Assembly (NCBI GenBank): GCA_963920705.1
Contig: OY987233.1
Coordinates: 12,697,459 to 12,761,458 of the forward strand
Direction of reading: 5' to 3'
Length of the DNA: 64,000 nucleotides
From: Odiellus spinosus
Lineage: Eukaryota > Arthropoda > Arachnida > Opiliones > Phalangiidae
A program made the position numbers and the translations under genes. Below, one piece after another: positions 56,163 through 64,000 of this stretch (the first letter of the stretch is position 1; every line of letters begins with the position of its first letter). Below the pieces are notes generated by a model. It was not told the origin of the DNA. It was given only the letters and a program-made list of their open reading frames with translations, and did not search any database.

Positions 56163-58801
56163 TTCAAATTCGTGTTACTCTCGTAAGGCCCGCAATTGAT
56201 TCTAATGATACGAATATAAATTGAATAAACATTGAACTTTTCTCTGCGGGCGTGTATATATTGTTATTTGTTTGTTTGTACATGCCGTGAAAACTCTGGT
56301 TTAAAGCCGAAGTATCGCTATAGTGCGTGGCGCGTGAGATGAGAATAGCGTGGGAGGCGGCGGAAGGGTACTACCACGAGCCAACAGATTATCAAGTTCC
56401 CCACCCTCCTGTCCCCCTTCCTCTCTTTCGAGTGGCAAAGCGGGTTGCTGATGGGGTAAGGGTATGGGGAGAATGTTTGAGTGCACGCCATAAAACCGCA
56501 TAGATCTGAGAGAAAGGAGAAAAATAAAGGGAGATTCCTGCACGCTGCCAGGAGGAAATTAGGCTTTGATGTCCCACCACCCCCTCACACCACACCATCC
56601 AACCCCCGTTTATATAATCTTCACTGCAGCGTGTGGCAGACCTCTAACAATACCGTATACGTCTGACGGTCTGGTCCATGTTCCGCACCGTCTCTTACTT
56701 AAACCGAGATAAGATAACCGAGGATTACCACCAGAAACCAGATCACCATGCAATGAACGATTAAAGACTGAAGCATAATTGGAAGAACCTTTTTATTTTT
56801 TCAACTTCGTTTTGCCAAGGTTCGAAGAGAGTTTACACGCAATTCTCCCACCAAACAAAGCACTTTCCTTGGCGTCCACTGGGTGAATTGTAAACTCCGC
56901 GTTTATTCGGAGAAAAGAGCCTTCGTTAAAGCGCTCATTTCCGCGTAATGGAGTTTACACCCCAAGCAAAGTGAATTTATCGAATCGATACTTAAAAGTT
57001 AAGGCTCTGATTTCTTCCGATAGAACTTGTAATTATTTCAGGCCTCCCAGGGTACCTAAAATACCTATATAATCCCCAGATGGTCCTGTAAAAACCATAT
57101 TCGGAAATTTATCCTATATAAATAACAATTTTTTGTCGTGTTAATTGAATTGCACTGAAAAAATAAAAAATCTTAGGTTAATTTTGGTTCATGAAAGCTC
57201 GGTTTAAAAATACATTCAACATTAGTTTTGAAGTTTTCAGTAAAAGAAATCTGAGGATTTCTCAACAGGTCAGGGAATTTTAATATTGTCCGTTAGGCAC
57301 CTTTTTACGTGGTTGGATTTAGAGGTTTTTATTCTAAAACTATCCAATTTAAATCCGTCACCAGTCCGGCTACACAATTCAGGAATTTTGCGTCGTCTGC
57401 TTGTTCTTGTTAGATCTTCACCCGCGGTTAACGGATGTGTAGTCCGGTTTTCGAAGCGTTTCTCGCGGTCTTAAAGTCTTATTTTACGATAATCGGTAAT
57501 ATTTAGCGTAAGTCGCGTCTAATTATTACAGTTTTTGTCATAATATTCGTTGGAGTAACGCGAAATGATTGAAATAAGTTTAAAACGGATCTAGGCGTTT
57601 TTGATGAGGCATTGAATCGGCGGTTTTAGCACGCTGTACTCGTGACGGGATTTAAGTGCTATGGAATTTTGAAAAGCTACCTATATCCCTAGTCTTATTT
57701 GGTGAGTGAATTTTAACTTAAACATTTTACATTCGATTTTCGAATAACTAGCATTATCAATTTCAATTGTTTAAATTAGTCTAAAAGTAGCCTTAACAGG
57801 TATCCGTAGAGGTCGTTATATCTAGCAAACGTTTTTATAAGTGTTAGATTCTGTACCTAGACATGATTTTTCTACATGTTAGTTTTTTAGGGCCTACTTT
57901 CAAGAAATTCGGCGCCCTTTTCCTCCAATTCTGGGAACCCTGTTAAATTTTACAATTAGACTTAGCCCGAGTGTCTTTTAGTCCGTTCTTGCTCAAGGGA
58001 AAGCTCCTTTTATTCCGTTTACGTAATTCATAACGCTTCGCCACGCGTTAAAATTGTAAAAATGTCCAGCATTCTTTATGTAAAATAGACTAATTTTGGC
58101 GATATTGCCAATAAAAAGCCAACGACCTTATAAACTGTTTATATACGTTTTGCCCCGAAAAATAAGAGTGCTGGGCTACGTTCGTAATTAGGGGTTATAG
58201 CCGCTCGCGTCGGGGACCCTCGAAACATAATGACGCGATTGGCTGGAACAATTTTGCAACTCCTCCTCCATCTCTCTCTCGTAAAAATTAAAATCTCGTA
58301 AAATTCTTAAATGGATCGTAAAGTGCGGCGGGGGTTCGGGGTTACCAGGGAATATAAGGGGGGAAGAACCCCTGCAGATTTTGGGGGTTAATTTTTAAGC
58401 CTGAGAAGCCTGATGGCTTAATGGGACGGATCATACAAAATGACGTCATCGAGAAATTAAGCGACAGGCATCTAACCAAACTTCGGTTAAACCCCCCATA
58501 CCTCGATCCCCACGCCTAGCTATTCTTATTATTTAAAAAATCCCTCAACCGGCAAAAATCGCCCTGGGGTTGGCAAAGCTTACAAAAGGCTCAGATTGAA
58601 TTTGTGGTTATATGAAAAAGAACGGGGTTTTAAAAATATTCTGTGACCTTCTAAATTTGACCCCTTCAGATTTAATTATATATGTAAAGATTACTAAATT
58701 ATTAATTAGGGATAGAGGTTTTAAATTAAACTTCATACATTAGTTTAGATAGTCTATAATAGGCCATAATTGACTGCCTGCGCGGGTAACCCATGTTTGA
58801 C
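56163..58801. other. no gene recognised
   Basis: This is the longest stretch without an assigned element. Short frames (56301-56666, 57286-57474) show no domain. A GGTCAGGGAATTTTAATATT word at 57265 is a trace of family G. A CAGGGTACC at 57047 and a GGAACCCTG at 57934 could be ends of a decayed hAT element, but the flanks do not match. Confidence 0.4.
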
Positions 58802-58809
58802 GATAGCTA

Positions 58810-59187
58810 TAGAGCTCGGAATCGTATAAATATAATGAATAACTTGGGATATCCATTCATAACTAGTTTTTTTTTTTTTATAAATTTTAATCTCGGATTA
58901 ATTGTTTGAGTTAATATAAAACCACAAATTATATGAACAGACGCGTAACAAATGGATACTAATTATCCGGAGATAAAATTTGAAGCTCTCGATGGGTTTC
59001 AAATGTTCTTATGTCCAAATGAATAACTCTTATAACTTGTATCAATTTTCTATAACAATTGAGTACGAATTGTAAGTTTGCCATTACATTCAGGTGTACG
59101 TTAACTCTAATAAGAAATGGAAATGTTTTCACGAATGGATAATATCTGATTGACATTCACGATGGTCTTATTCAATTCCGAGCTCTA
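58810..59187 (-). mobile_element. family D hAT-type MITE with internal deletion
   Basis: TAGAGCTCGGAATCGTATAA at the left and AATTCCGAGCTCTA at the right. The interior is family D in reverse but lacks about 150-190 bp around the middle. The flanking octamers do not match. Confidence 0.88.
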
Positions 59188-60180
59188 TAATCTTGCAGGA
59201 TGTACTCAAGGAATTCTTAATTGACTTAGTTGTAAGCTGAATAATGAAGCCGGGCATCAAATTATAACAGCAAAGGGGGGGGGGGGGCGAGTGTCCTAAA
59301 TTTCTTTAACATCGCTGCATTATCTCGTGATACAAAATTGCCTCTATCGATATAGTCCAAAAGGCCATGAGTTTTCAATTGTTTCAAAGTAAATTTGGTT
59401 TTAAAGTTAAATCCCTAGAGCTAGAATAGAATTGTCTCCTACCTCGCGACATGTCGTCCGCCAATCAGGTGCATGCCGTGGCCTGTCGGTCTACACGCGG
59501 TGAGCCCACGCTCGCCCTTAATGAACAATCCCCTATGACGATTCAACCTCGCCATCAAAGATCGGAGTTTTCAACACGCCCTAAGTTAAACTGAAGGAAA
59601 TACAAGCTTTGGACGTGCTGTAACCTTTGGTTGGTGGTTAGTATAAGAAGGATGGGGTGGAGAAGTTGAAATCGATAGTGCGGGCGGATAAGGGGGAGGG
59701 GGGCTTGGGTGGGCGGCCCGCATTGACGAAACTCAACTCTCGGGTTCTGTGTATTATTGGGGCTTAGCCCCCACTCTAACCCCCTTCTATTGCCCGTACG
59801 GTTGTTGCTATATGGTTTTCTACACTGTGTATAAGATGAAAAGGAGAGGTTCGCTTTTGGCCAAGGGGGGTTAGTGGTTCCGCAGTCCGTTTTTCGATGC
59901 CTCTTCTCCCTAGCTGGCGCGAGGGGCAATCGGGCTTTTTATCCCCTTAGGGGTATATCGGTACCACTTTTCCCCGACTTCTTATCCATTGTGTGGACAT
60001 ATAGTAATACGTCCACACTCGCCATATATCAACCCCCACCTTTCTTTACAGCCTTGAAAGTAATCGAAATTCCTGGAGAAAAACCCCATATTCCAACCGA
60101 GAATATTTCGCAGTATCGTAAAAATATATTATTTGACAACAAATATTAAATGTAGAATTTTTTTACATTTAAATCTCCCT
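59188..60180. other. no gene recognised; G13 run
   Basis: A 13-G run lies at 59275-59287. The 124-codon - strand frame at 59555-59929 lies in moderately GC-rich DNA and shows Pro/Arg/Asn bias without any domain. I judge it unlikely to be coding, though it is one of the longer non-repeat frames. Confidence 0.4.
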
Positions 60181-61010
60181 TTAATTTTAATCCCGAAACC
60201 TGACTTAAAGACACGTTTTCAAATCAACTAGGTGAAGCTTAAAATCAAGCTTTTCGTTTAAGCTCTCACCCTTAATAGGCTTCAAGTGACAATGAAGCCG
60301 ATATTTAAATAAATTTTATAAAATCTGAATAAAAGCAATCTTGAGTCCGTACTTCGATGCTTGAATTTAGCTTATACTTCGATAATTTAATTCTTTACAC
60401 TTCACTCTCCCTTTAATTTTTAACCACGAAATCTGACTTAATCTTCAATATAAGCATTGATTAATTTAGGCACGTTTTCAATAAAGATTTTTTGGCCAAG
60501 AACCTAGCTTTGAATCATAACCGATGTGAATTAAATTGTTTTGACCCTAAAGCTAGTTTCTAATCAAAAAAAATCTTGATTGAAAACGCGCTTTAATTCC
60601 TCAATGCTTATTAATTTTTACACTTCAGTCTCCCTTTAATTTTTTTATCGCGAAACTTGAGTCCGTACTACGATACTTTAACTTATATTTCTATAATTTA
60701 ATTCTTTACACTTGAATCTCCCTTTAATTTTTAACCACGAAATCTGACTTAATTCTAATTATAAGCATTGAGGAATTAAGGCTCGTTTTCAATCAGTATT
60801 TTTTTTTTTTTGGACAAGAACCTAGCTTTTGCATCAAAACCAATGTGAATTTAATTTAGTTTGGACGCAAAAGCTATATTTCTAGTCTTAAAAAATCTTG
60901 ATTCAAAACGCGCCTCTTAATTCCACAATAATTATAATTAATTTTTACACTTCAATCTCCCTTTAAATTTTTTATCGCGAAACTTGAGTCCGTACTTCGA
61001 TGCTTCAAGT
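60181..61010. repeat. tandem fold-back cluster with repeated CTCCCTTTAA ends
   Basis: CTCCCTTTAA occurs in the same orientation five times (TTAA at 60181, 60413, 60636, 60724, 60963). Each is preceded by TTTACA-TT(C/T)A-like sequence and followed by CGAAA-CTGACTTAA or CGAAACTTGAGTCC. Two copies of a block of about 290 bp (60402-60705 and 60706-61000) each hold an internal inverted repeat (ACCTAGCTTT / AAAGCTA and ATTGAAAACGCGC). It looks like a cluster of one TTAA-type fold-back family. Confidence 0.8.
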
Positions 61011-61337
61011 CTTTGTCCCCAAGTCAATGTATGTATTTTTAAGGTATTGAAACGAAGAAGTATAGGTAAATGTGATTGTAGATGTTGTGGTCTATGTCGA
61101 TTATGGCTTGTATAGCTACGTTGTCGTCGCTATCGCTATTTGTTGATACTTTTTGCCTTTGTTATCTCTTTTCTTTATATTGGCTAGCATTTTTATACGT
61201 ATTCGGCCCATTACATTATACGGAGGGTTGCTTTTTATTTACTCCTCCTATCCCTCGAAAAATAAAATAGGAAATGCCGTTTTTATTCGAGCTTACTATG
61301 TACGCGCTTTATAAGAAGAAGAAACCCTCTTGGAACG
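61011..61337. other. no gene recognised
   Basis: Short flank of the PLE insertion. The 62-codon frame at 61082-61270 has no domain. Confidence 0.4.
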
Positions 61338-61404
61338 GATCATATTCTATGAATGAAATGAAAAAAGGACCACTTATTGCGTAGTATAAAATTACCGTAC
61401 TTTA

Positions 61405-61466
61405 TTTAAAAATATCGACCACGACTAGTTTCGTCAACCATTCGGTTGCATCATCAGGTGTGATTT
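61405..61466 (-). ncRNA. hammerhead-ribozyme-like core in PLE left arm
   Basis: On the - strand: CTGATGA (61457-61451), a CAACC/GGTTG stem with a GAAT loop, CGAAAC, a short ACTA/TGGT stem closing on GUCG, and a GTC cleavage-type triplet (61419-61417). This is the order of conserved hammerhead segments. Stem II is separated from the core by two non-Watson-Crick positions, and I could not draw a convincing stem I. PLE terminal repeats are known to carry minimal hammerheads. It lies downstream of the endonuclease frame. Confidence 0.7.
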
Positions 61467-61487
61467 GAGGAGACAGATATATTTTAT

Positions 61488-61937
61488 TCATTTTGGTAAA
61501 CTTATCACGAGGGGGGGGGGGGGGGGCGTACTTTGGGTCCAAAGTGTAGCTAAAAAACTCCCGGGGCCGTCATCTCTATTAAATACAACATTTTGTTTTT
61601 TCTGGTCAATAATTTCCAGTGACTCTCTTACATTGAGTTTAAAATAATTGTCCAATTTACTTACGATTTTACTTTGGTCAAATAAAATGGAATGGTTTGG
61701 ATTATTTTGAATATGTTCAGCTAAAGCTGAACAGTAGGTTTTTAAATTTTTAACATCGTTTTTATGTTCGTTTAATCTGAATTTAAAGTTTCGCTTTGTT
61801 TGACCAATGTAAATTCCATTACAAGAGCATGGGATTTGATAAATCCCAAAATTTTCTGCTAGTGGTATTTTATCTTTTTTGAGGCCGAACGTGTTAGCTA
61901 ATTTGTTCAAGGGTTTGAAAATTGGTAAGAGAGTCAC
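61488..61937 (-). CDS. GIY-YIG endonuclease domain of a Penelope-like element (partial)
   Basis: This nuclease nicks target DNA to prime reverse transcription of the PLE. The frame has about 149 codons. The first codon is not ATG, and the first few residues come from the inverted arm, so the real protein began further upstream and is truncated. Residues in this frame: GIY at 31-33, CSC at 37-39 (the zinc-binding cysteines typical of PLE nucleases), YIG at 43-45, the catalytic-type Arg in FKFRLNEH (Arg54) with His58, a conserved AEH at 73-75, VRESLEI at 103-109 with a likely catalytic Glu, and NRDDG near 120-124 with Trp133, the usual PLE C-terminal motif. The stop follows directly after a Pro run coded by the G16 tract, so tract-length changes would alter the last residues. 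It shows no internal stop or frameshift. It is not a host gene. Confidence 0.9.
   Translation of the reverse strand: MTLLPIFKPLNKLANTFGLKKDKIPLAENFGIYQIPCSCNGIYIGQTKRNFKFRLNEHKNDVKNLKTYCSALAEHIQNNPNHSILFDQSKIVSKLDNYFKLNVRESLEIIDQKKQNVVFNRDDGPGSFLATLWTQSTPPPPPLVISLPK
61511..61526. repeat. G16 homopolymer within the PLE endonuclease frame
   Basis: On the - strand it codes the Pro run near the end of the endonuclease. The inverted partner tract at 62030-62039 has only 10 C. A length difference of 6 keeps the frame. Confidence 0.95.
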
Positions 61938-62200
61938 TGGAAATTATTGACCAGAAAAAACAAAATGTTGTATTTAATAGAGATGACGGCCCCGGGAGTT
62001 TTTTAGCTACACTTTGGACCCAAAGTACGCCCCCCCCCCTCGTGATAAGTTTACCAAAATGAATAAAATATATCTGTCTCCTCAAATCACACCTGATGAT
62101 GCAACCGAACGGTTGACGAAACTAGTCGTGGTCGATATTTTTAAATAAAGTACGGTAATTTTATACTACGCAATAAGTGGTCCTTTTTTCATTTCATTCA
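61925..62200 (+). repeat. PLE right arm (inverted copy of left arm)
   Basis: It carries an inverted copy of the endonuclease 3' end and the ribozyme-like core, pointing outward on the + strand. The + strand copy of the coding part is not functional by itself. Confidence 0.95.
62085..62141 (+). ncRNA. hammerhead-ribozyme-like core in PLE right arm
   Basis: CTGATGA at 62093-62099, then CAACC GAAC GGTTG, CGAAAC, ACTA-GTCG-TGGT and GTC. It differs from the left copy only in the stem II loop (GAAC versus GAAT). Because the arms are inverted, transcripts of either strand would contain one ribozyme-like core. Confidence 0.7.
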
Positions 62201-62253
62201 TGTTTTAATGCGTAGGATTAGTCCTCTAATAATTTTAATTCGATCATATTCTA

Positions 62254-62572
62254 GTTTTAAAATTGAGATTACTCTTAGAAACTTTGACCTATATTTTAAA
62301 CATATCGAGTTCTAGCTATCCATTTCCCACAACTCCGAAAACTTGACTTATTTTTAATATATTTTCCACTCTAAAGAATAATAATAATATCGAGATCAGT
62401 GTTTATATTATTCTTTGAGACTTTGCGTCCAACCGTAACTTGGAAGATGCCCGCGTATTGAGGTTGGAATGCTTCTTTCCAATAATCCCCTGGAAAGCTA
62501 CTTCCGAGAATTTCATTTCCGAATAACATTTTTATTTGCTCCCGTCCACGAATTTATTTTAATGTTAGGCGC
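62254..62572. other. no gene recognised
   Basis: AT-rich unique sequence to the right of the PLE. Confidence 0.45.
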
Positions 62573-63030
62573 GTTCCTGATTTTTAAAACCTGTAAATGA
62601 AGCGCGTGAATTGGTTCCTTCCGTTTTTAAAATGGTTAATGAAGCGCGTGAATTTGTTCCTGCCGTTTTTAAAACGATAAACTAAGCGCGTGAATTTGTT
62701 CCTTCGTTATTTAACGATGAATGAAGCTCGTGAATTCGTTCCTCCCGTTTTTAAAACGATAAATGAAGCGCGGGAATTTGTTCTTCGCGTTTTTAAAACC
62801 AATAAATGAAGCGCGTGAATTGGTTCTTCCCTCTTTAAAACGATAAACTAAGCGCGTGAATTTGTTCCTCCCGTTTTTAAAACGATAAACGAAGCTCGTG
62901 AATTTTGTCTCCGTTTATAAAACCGATAAACGAAGCTCGTAAATTTTTGCCTCCCGTTTTTAAAACCAAAGAGAGCGTGAGTTTTTTTCTCTCATTTAGT
63001 TTTTTAAACGATAATCTAAGCTCGTGAATT
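62573..63030. repeat. about 43-bp minisatellite, about 10 copies
   Basis: TTTTTAAAACGATAAATGAA, then GCGCGTGAATTTGTTCCT, recurs with substitutions and small deletions, becoming more diverged to the right (GCTCGTGAATTT). Confidence 0.92.
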
Positions 63031-64000
63031 TAACGGGGTTAGCTTTATATATTATGTAAATTGGTCTGGAGGCGATGTTAAAAGACGGTGGTTGGTTGGT
63101 TGTCTTTGTAAGTCGCTGAGTTTGTCGGTATTTTTGAGTCTGGAACTCGACACGCGCGCTTTGTGTTTTAATTAGCCGATAATTTAAGCTATAAGCGAGA
63201 CACCCTTCCGTCGCGAGTGTTTTAAGCTTGTTATCGACAAAGGAAAAAAAAATAAAAGTCGGTTCGTCGTCGGCTTATCTCGGGCGAGCTTGTATATACG
63301 CGGCATGCATGGCCCGGGTTCCCTTTATTTCTCGTAATTAGTCTCGCTTCTCATTTTCATAATCGAGTTGCTACCCGGGCGCGCTCTCCACTTTACGTAG
63401 TCCACTCACCACTCTAAGAGTCTAGTATATACAATAGAGGACCTTTTTTGTACCATTATTCCGGGCTAAGGTTAAACTGTAGTAATCCGTCTCTATTCGT
63501 GTCGACTACGTTGTAGTAACGCTATCCCTAAAGGATTTATATAAGGGAAACAAGCTTCAAGCGTTGATGATCAATCGAATTGAAACAGTGGTGTTTCTCG
63601 GGCACTTTTGTCAAGTACGCGGAAGCCTGAGGCGGATGACTACTCGCTTTAGAGTCGATAGCTATATAAAAAGTAGTTTTGGGCCAATTGGGTGTGAACC
63701 TCGCTTCGACGTTAAGGGGGTAGAAGCTGGCCCTTTATAGCTCTTTAGCTGGGTTGGACCGAGCGAACAAAAGCCCGAATATATTCTGACAAAATCCTTT
63801 ACAGGTTTTCTTTTCAACCCACTTTTCTTTTTATTTTTTTATCCTCGAATTTCTCTCTCTCTACGTTACTCCTTGCGTTTTTTAACAAAGTACCGATGAA
63901 TTTTTCATGCGCCCATTCCTAGCCCCCTCCCCCTTCTTCCTCCCCCATTCCCGATCCCCTTATGTGAGATAGGTTTTTTTCTGGAGAGAGCCGTACGTGT
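63031..64000. other. no gene recognised
   Basis: Unique sequence with several GC-rich patches (63290-63380) and pyrimidine-rich DNA at 63800-63960. No coding signal or repeat is recognised up to the window end. Confidence 0.45.

Larger units (their letters stand above)
61350..61631 (-). repeat. PLE left arm (pseudo-LTR with end of the endonuclease frame)
   Basis: It is the inverted copy of 61925-62200. Read on the - strand it holds the last part of the endonuclease frame and then the ribozyme-like core. It is the 3' arm of the element. Confidence 0.95.
61350..62241 (-). mobile_element. Penelope-like retroelement (PLE), 5'-truncated, fold-back form
   Basis: Direct evidence: GATCATATTCTA occurs exactly at 61338-61349 and 62242-62253, a 12-bp target duplication. 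Within it, arms 61350-61631 and 61925-62200 are inverted copies that differ by one substitution and by G16 versus C10. About 290 bp of unique endonuclease sequence lies between them, and a 40-bp tail at the right (62202-62241) is absent from the left arm. Family knowledge: PLEs have pseudo-LTRs that can lie in inverted orientation, short extensions at one end, hammerhead ribozymes and variable target duplications. The reverse transcriptase domain expected before the endonuclease is missing. The near identity of the arms implies a recent insertion. Confidence 0.9.

Noticed and set aside
57047-57942. CAGGGTACC and GGAACCCTG as ends of a 900-bp hAT element
   Set aside because: The inverted match is only about 8 bp and the flanking octamers do not agree.
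59555-59929. 124-codon - strand frame
   Set aside because: It has biased Pro/Arg/Asn composition, a non-supported start and no domain; the opposite strand is similarly open at one end.
61894-62085. Second - strand frame next to the PLE endonuclease
   Set aside because: It is the antisense reading of the inverted arm, not an additional protein.

Overview
This window looks like intergenic, or very long intronic, DNA from an animal, most likely an invertebrate. I cannot name the species. The signs are an AT-rich background with frequent CpG and GCGCGC words, no bacterial-style gene packing, one plausible spliced exon, and many non-autonomous transposons, fold-back elements and minisatellites. 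One retroelement fragment is a Penelope-like element (PLE), a class found mainly in animals. Most open frames are chance frames or run through tandem repeats.

Coding content is very low. The best host-gene candidate is a GC-rich open frame at 17903-18292 on the + strand. It starts at an ATG just after an in-frame stop and ends at a consensus splice donor (GTAAGA), so it looks like a 130-codon first coding exon. The - strand frame at 13385-13816 and a possible terminal exon at 3-167 are weaker. I found no tRNA, rRNA or snRNA gene that I could support.

The clearest mobile element is the PLE remnant at 61350-62241. It has a - strand GIY-YIG endonuclease domain, two nearly identical inverted arms of about 280 bp, a hammerhead-ribozyme-like core in each arm, a 40-bp tail and a perfect 12-bp target-site duplication. 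The rest is mostly non-autonomous DNA transposons, named here with working letters. Families A, C, E, F and I are fold-back or inverted-repeat elements flanked by TTAA; A, C and E start with AGGGA inside the TTAA, as in Kolobok/T2-type MITEs. Several hAT-type elements have 8-bp duplications: family D with TAGAGCTC ends (9081, 44732, 46298), an element with CAGAGTTGCC ends (42030) containing another with CAGGGCCG ends (42315), and elements at 32703 and 54433. Families B, B2 and H are further dispersed repeats. Many are nested, which gives relative ages.

Tandem arrays occupy much of the rest: 23 bp at 341-1807, 27 bp at 6661-7140, 24 bp at 34336-37247 (about 121 copies), 29 bp at 40127-40585, 30 bp at 43462-44047, and several degenerate ones. 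Three arrays lie inside transposons or next to a transposon end, which suggests that short repeats in MITEs seed minisatellites. Runs of 10-16 G or C are also unusually frequent. I found no convincing new multi-gene system. The most interesting items are the ribozyme-bearing PLE, the nested hAT elements with readable target-site duplications, and the MITE-born minisatellites.
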